Shown here: piece after piece, positions 60,702 to 64,000 of the stretch
Layout: each line of letters begins with the position of its first letter
Position numbering within the stretch: the first letter of the stretch is position 1
NCBI RefSeq assembly: GCF_012570365.1
Contig: NZ_CP046208.1
Span: 350,226 to 414,225 of the forward strand
Length of the DNA stretch: 64,000 nt
Origin: Enterobacteriaceae endosymbiont of Donacia clavipes
GTDB taxonomy: Bacteria; Pseudomonadota; Gammaproteobacteria; Enterobacterales; Enterobacteriaceae
Direction of reading: 5' to 3'
Program-made: the position numbers and the translations under genes
The notes under the pieces: generated by a model
Seen by the model: the letters and a program-made list of their open reading frames with translations, nothing else
What the model was told of the DNA's origin: nothing
Databases searched by the model: none

Positions 60702-61064
60702 ATGAATAATATTATTAAATATATAGAACAAGAACAAATTAAAAATTATAAAAAATTTCCTTTATTTAGATCTGGAGACACATTAAAAATAAAAATATGG
60801 GTTGTTGAAGGTACAAAAAAAAGACTTCAAAATTTTGTAGGAACTGTTATTTCAATAACTAAAAAAAATAGTTTTAATTGTTCCTTTACTGTTAGAAAAT
60901 TATCTAATGGCATTGGAATTGAAAGAGTTTTTCCTTTATATTCTAAAATAATTAATTCTATTAAAGTGGAAAAAAAAGGTTATGTAAGAAAATCAAAATT
61001 ATATTATTTACGTCAATTAACAGGTAAAGCAGCACGTATTAAGGAAAAAATTAATTTTTCATAA
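60702..61064 (+). CDS. rplS: 50S ribosomal protein L19
   Basis: 120 residues from the ATG giving [12 protein letters not shown], preceded by GGAG inside the end of trmD; an in-frame upstream ATG lies within trmD and would add non-homologous residues. [37 protein letters not shown] and [17 protein letters not shown] match L19 (E. coli 115 aa). Convergent with recD, 17 bases apart. Confidence 0.97.
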   Translation: MNNIIKYIEQEQIKNYKKFPLFRSGDTLKIKIWVVEGTKKRLQNFVGTVISITKKNSFNCSFTVRKLSNGIGIERVFPLYSKIINSIKVEKKGYVRKSKLYYLRQLTGKAARIKEKINFS

Positions 61065-61081
61065 TAAATTTTTTTAATAAA

Positions 61082-62932
61082 TTATTTTATATAATTTATT
61101 ATTTTTTTTTTTATATTAGAATATCTTTGTATTTTTATTTTTATTGATTTATAAAAAATTAGTTTATTACTATAAATTGTTATATTTTTTTTAGATCGTG
61201 TAATAGCAGTATATATTAGTTCTCTTGTTAGTAAAGGATAAAGTTTATTTGGTAATACTAAAGAAATATTTTTAAATTCTGATCCTTGAGATTTATGTGT
61301 TGTTATAGCATATGCTATTTCATGTGCTGGTAAATTTTTGATATCAACTATCTTACATTTTTTTTTATTTGATAAAAATTTTACTCTTAATTTTTTATTA
61401 TCTTTATCTAAATAAGTAATACCAATATCACCATTAAATAAATTTAAGAAATTATCATTTTGTATAATAATAATTGGTCTACCAATATACCAATTATTTT
61501 TTTTTGTATTATTATTGATTATTTTTTTATTAAAAAGTTCTTTTTCTATTAGATTATTAATTTCTTTTGTACCAAATAATCCATTTTTTACAGCACATAT
61601 TATTTGATAATGATTAAATTTATTTATAACTTTATTATTTTTATTATTATTTTTATTTAAATAATTAAAATATTTTTTATATTCATTAATGAAATTTTGT
61701 ATCATTAACTCATATTCCTTTATATTTGAAATATTAATATAATTTATATTATTAAATTTTTTTAATGAAAATAATTCTTTAATTTTTAAAATATTTCCTT
61801 GTTTTATTAATTCTGCTAATTTATTAATTCCTGAATTATTTTTATATCTATAATTATTTTTTAAGACAGTAATAAAATTACGAAAAAAAAATTTAGTTTT
61901 TTTTAAATTTTTTTTTATTTTATTGTTAGTAATTATTCTTAATAAAGAAAAATATTTTTGTGTAAAAAAAAATTTTTTAAAATAACATAAATCTTTAAAA
62001 ACATTTCCATATTCTATGGAAGGCAACTGATAATCATCTCCTAATAAGATTAAATGACATTTTAAAGGTAATTTTTTTAAAATAATATACATTAAATTAG
62101 AATCTATCATAGATGATTCATCTATTATTAATAAATTTACATCTAAGATTTTTGTATTATTAAATATAGTTTTTTTAGTATAAATATTTAATTTTAATAA
62201 ACTATGTATAGTAGTTGCTTTATTTGGAATATCTTTTTTTTCTTTTTCGTTTATTTTTTCTTTAGAAATATTTTTAAAAAATTTATTTATAGATTCTGTT
62301 AATCTAACAGATGCTTTTCCAGTAGCAGCAGCAACTTTTATTTTTAAAGATTTTGAAAAAATTTTAATAAATGTAAAAATTATTTTTGGTATTATACTTG
62401 TTTTACCAGTTCCTGGAGAACCAGTTATAATACTAATCCTATGTGTTAATGAAGCAAAAATAGCTGTTTTTTGTAAAATTTCATTTTTTTTAAATAAAAA
62501 ATTTAATATATTTTTAATTTTACCTTTTTTTATAAAAACATAATTATTTTTAATAAAATTATTAACTATAAAATTTTCTTCATACCAATTTTTATATAAA
62601 TATAAACAATTATTTTCTAATATAATAGGAGTAATTTTTTCTCCATTACTAACAATATCTTTATAAGATAATAAAATTTTCTTCCAATTTTTGATTTTAT
62701 TAATTTCTTGTATTTTTTTTAATAAAAAAGAATATTTTTTATTTTTAAGTTTTTTTTTAAAATATAATTTAGATATTGGTAAACAAGTATTTCCTTTTCC
62801 AATATTATTGCTAAGTAAAGTAACAGCAAACATTAAAAATTTATGTTTTTTAGAAACAAGTATAAGAGAAAAATATAAATCAACTAAACGAATGATTTTT
62901 ATTTTACATAATTTTTTTAAAAAATTATACAT
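61082..62932 (-). CDS. recD: RecBCD enzyme subunit RecD
   Basis: 5'-3' helicase subunit of RecBCD, which processes double-strand breaks. 616 residues (E. coli 608). SF1B motifs: Walker A ITGSPGTGKTSI, AATGKASVRLTES, LLIIDESSMID (Walker B), LILLGDDYQLPSIE, LLKNNYR-like motif IV, FNGDIGIT, and ITTHKSQGSEF with YTAITRSKKNITIY (motifs V and VI). N-terminal domain keeps LLSNNIGKGNTCLPISKL. Fully competent by motif, unlike PriA. Directly after recB with 32 bases between. Confidence 0.95.
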   Translation of the reverse strand: MYNFLKKLCKIKIIRLVDLYFSLILVSKKHKFLMFAVTLLSNNIGKGNTCLPISKLYFKKKLKNKKYSFLLKKIQEINKIKNWKKILLSYKDIVSNGEKITPIILENNCLYLYKNWYEENFIVNNFIKNNYVFIKKGKIKNILNFLFKKNEILQKTAIFASLTHRISIITGSPGTGKTSIIPKIIFTFIKIFSKSLKIKVAAATGKASVRLTESINKFFKNISKEKINEKEKKDIPNKATTIHSLLKLNIYTKKTIFNNTKILDVNLLIIDESSMIDSNLMYIILKKLPLKCHLILLGDDYQLPSIEYGNVFKDLCYFKKFFFTQKYFSLLRIITNNKIKKNLKKTKFFFRNFITVLKNNYRYKNNSGINKLAELIKQGNILKIKELFSLKKFNNINYINISNIKEYELMIQNFINEYKKYFNYLNKNNNKNNKVINKFNHYQIICAVKNGLFGTKEINNLIEKELFNKKIINNNTKKNNWYIGRPIIIIQNDNFLNLFNGDIGITYLDKDNKKLRVKFLSNKKKCKIVDIKNLPAHEIAYAITTHKSQGSEFKNISLVLPNKLYPLLTRELIYTAITRSKKNITIYSNKLIFYKSIKIKIQRYSNIKKKIINYIK

Positions 62933-62964
62933 ATTTTTTATTATTAAATTTTATTATAATTAAA

Positions 62965-64000
62965 TTAATAAAATAATTCACTTAATTCATTAATTAATTT
63001 GTAAGATGGTCTAATTTCCAAAATACCACTTTTTTTTTTTTTATGTATTCCTCTAATGTATAAAAATATAACTCCTCCGAAATTATTTTCATAATTATAA
63101 TTAATAATACGATAATTTAAATATTTATGTAAAGCTAAAGTATAAATTTGGTATTGTATATCATAACGGTTTAAACATATATCTTTTTTAAGATATTTTT
63201 TTTGATAATATTTATGATTATAACCTAACCAATTAGTTTTATAATCTATAATATAATATTTTTGATTCCATAAAAAGATTAAATCGATTACTCCAGTTAA
63301 AAATCCTTTAATTTTTTGAAAATTTAATTTAGTGAGTTTATTAGAAATAAAATCATATTTATTTATGATATTATTAAATTTTTCGGAAGAAAAAAAATCC
63401 TTTATTGATAAAAAAAATTCAAATTCTGTTTTTTTATTTGCATTATTTATTTTACTTAAAATAATTTTATTATTACCTAATGGAGTTAATAAAATATTAT
63501 TTAACCATTTTGTTAATATAATACTCCAAGAAGAATCAATATTTTTTTTTATTAATTCTTTTTTAATAAAATTATTTATAATAGGTTTTGTAAAATTTAA
63601 TTTTTCTAAAATATTATGAATTATAATACCTACATTTTTCCCAATAGGAAAAGTATATTGTGTTTTTTTTATATTTTTTTTATTAAAATTTAAAAATTTA
63701 TGTTTATAATTATTATTAGAGTTATTTAGATAGTTATCTTGTTCTTTTTTTATTTGTGAATAACTTAATAAAATTTTATTTTTATAGTTAAAATTTTTAT
63801 TTTTGAATTTAAGTAAATATTTATCTTTTATTTCTTTTTTATAAATTATATTTAATTTTATAATTTTTTTTTTTTCTATATTTTGAATCCAAATATCTTT
63901 ATTTTTTAAATTATTTAATTTTTTTTTTAAATTTATATTAGAATTATTATTTTTATTTTTAATTAAAAAATTTAAAGAAGTATTATATGATAAATATAAG
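62965..64000 (-). CDS. recB: RecBCD enzyme subunit RecB, C-terminal part (runs off the right edge)
   Basis: About 344 C-terminal codons, open to the window edge without a stop. The nuclease domain is intact: GVIDLIFLWNQKYYIIDYKTN carries the metal-binding Asp, Asp and Lys equivalent to E. coli Asp1067, Asp1080 and Lys1082; then RYDIQYQIYTLALHKYL and FGGVIFLYIRGI. Near the end, 13 consecutive A (63030-63042 on the plus strand read as T) encode a Lys run in frame. Upstream residues are Lys/Asn/Ile-rich. recB-recD order as in E. coli, with the helicase part beyond the window. Confidence 0.9.
   Translation of the reverse strand, partial: LYLSYNTSLNFLIKNKNNNSNINLKKKLNNLKNKDIWIQNIEKKKIIKLNIIYKKEIKDKYLLKFKNKNFNYKNKILLSYSQIKKEQDNYLNNSNNNYKHKFLNFNKKNIKKTQYTFPIGKNVGIIIHNILEKLNFTKPIINNFIKKELIKKNIDSSWSIILTKWLNNILLTPLGNNKIILSKINNANKKTEFEFFLSIKDFFSSEKFNNIINKYDFISNKLTKLNFQKIKGFLTGVIDLIFLWNQKYYIIDYKTNWLGYNHKYYQKKYLKKDICLNRYDIQYQIYTLALHKYLNYRIINYNYENNFGGVIFLYIRGIHKKKKSGILEIRPSYKLINELSELFY

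Noticed and set aside
63332-63619. Plus-strand frame near the right edge
   Set aside because: The opposite strand is an open recB frame with an intact nuclease motif.
1-64000. CRISPR arrays, insertion sequences, prophage or toxin-antitoxin genes
   Set aside because: No spaced direct repeats, terminal inverted repeats with transposase, or phage-like genes were seen; the only tandem repeats are the grpE array and the 11-bp duplication.

Overview
The window is a compact, extremely A+T-rich stretch of chromosome. A and T fill almost all intergenic space and nearly every third codon position. The genes read as housekeeping genes of an enterobacterial (gammaproteobacterial) genome: almost every product aligns from memory with an Escherichia coli protein, and many gene neighbourhoods are E. 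coli neighbourhoods with pieces removed. Examples are murI beside an rrn leader, suf beside pykF, aroF-tyrA/bamD/rluD, dsbA-polA-typA, ssrA-smpB/grpE, rpmB-rpmG, rpmE/priA, ffh/rpsP-rimM-trmD-rplS and recB-recD. UGA behaves as stop and tryptophan uses UGG. Together with genes cut down to single domains, missing regulators and no mobile DNA, this points to an obligate intracellular (probably insect) symbiont of the Buchnera/Blochmannia/Wigglesworthia type. I cannot name the species from this sequence.

Layout. Left edge: an rRNA-operon-like promoter and leader pointing out of the window (77-158, minus), murI, iscS, pykF, and the whole sufABCDSE operon (3876-9442, minus). Then come murJ, ribA, sbcB, tRNA-Ser(GGA) and a DedA-family gene. 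A complete 13-gene nuo operon for respiratory complex I (14125-29026, minus) is followed in the same orientation by thrABC (29065-33778) and parC. The right half has aroF-tyrA, bamD, rluD, dsbA, a polA cut to its 5' nuclease domain, typA, tmRNA with smpB, grpE, rpmB-rpmG, rpmE, priA, mnmG, nrdAB, a YdgI/ArcD-like amino-acid antiporter, ybgI, ffh, rpsP-rimM-trmD-rplS, recD and the 3' end of recB.

How it fits together. The cell keeps aerobic energy metabolism (complex I, pyruvate kinase, aerobic ribonucleotide reductase). It builds Fe-S clusters through Suf and keeps IscS without its IscU-docking tail. It makes threonine, and enters the aromatic pathway, for itself and probably for a host. The catalytic parts of the biosynthetic enzymes are kept, while regulatory parts (ThrA ACT sites, the AroF effector region, the thr leader) look eroded.

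Most interesting points: (1) TyrA keeps its chorismate mutase domain, but its prephenate dehydrogenase domain has lost the NAD glycine loop and the catalytic His, and pheA is missing from its ancestral place next door. (2) PriA keeps all eight zinc cysteines but has lost its helicase motifs. (3) rluD and smpB are each broken by a poly(A) tract exactly one A short, with otherwise conserved protein on both sides, as expected for rescue by transcriptional slippage or for homopolymer sequencing error. (4) An rrn promoter/boxA-like leader lies at the left edge. I found no new defence or mobile system, CRISPR array or insertion sequence.
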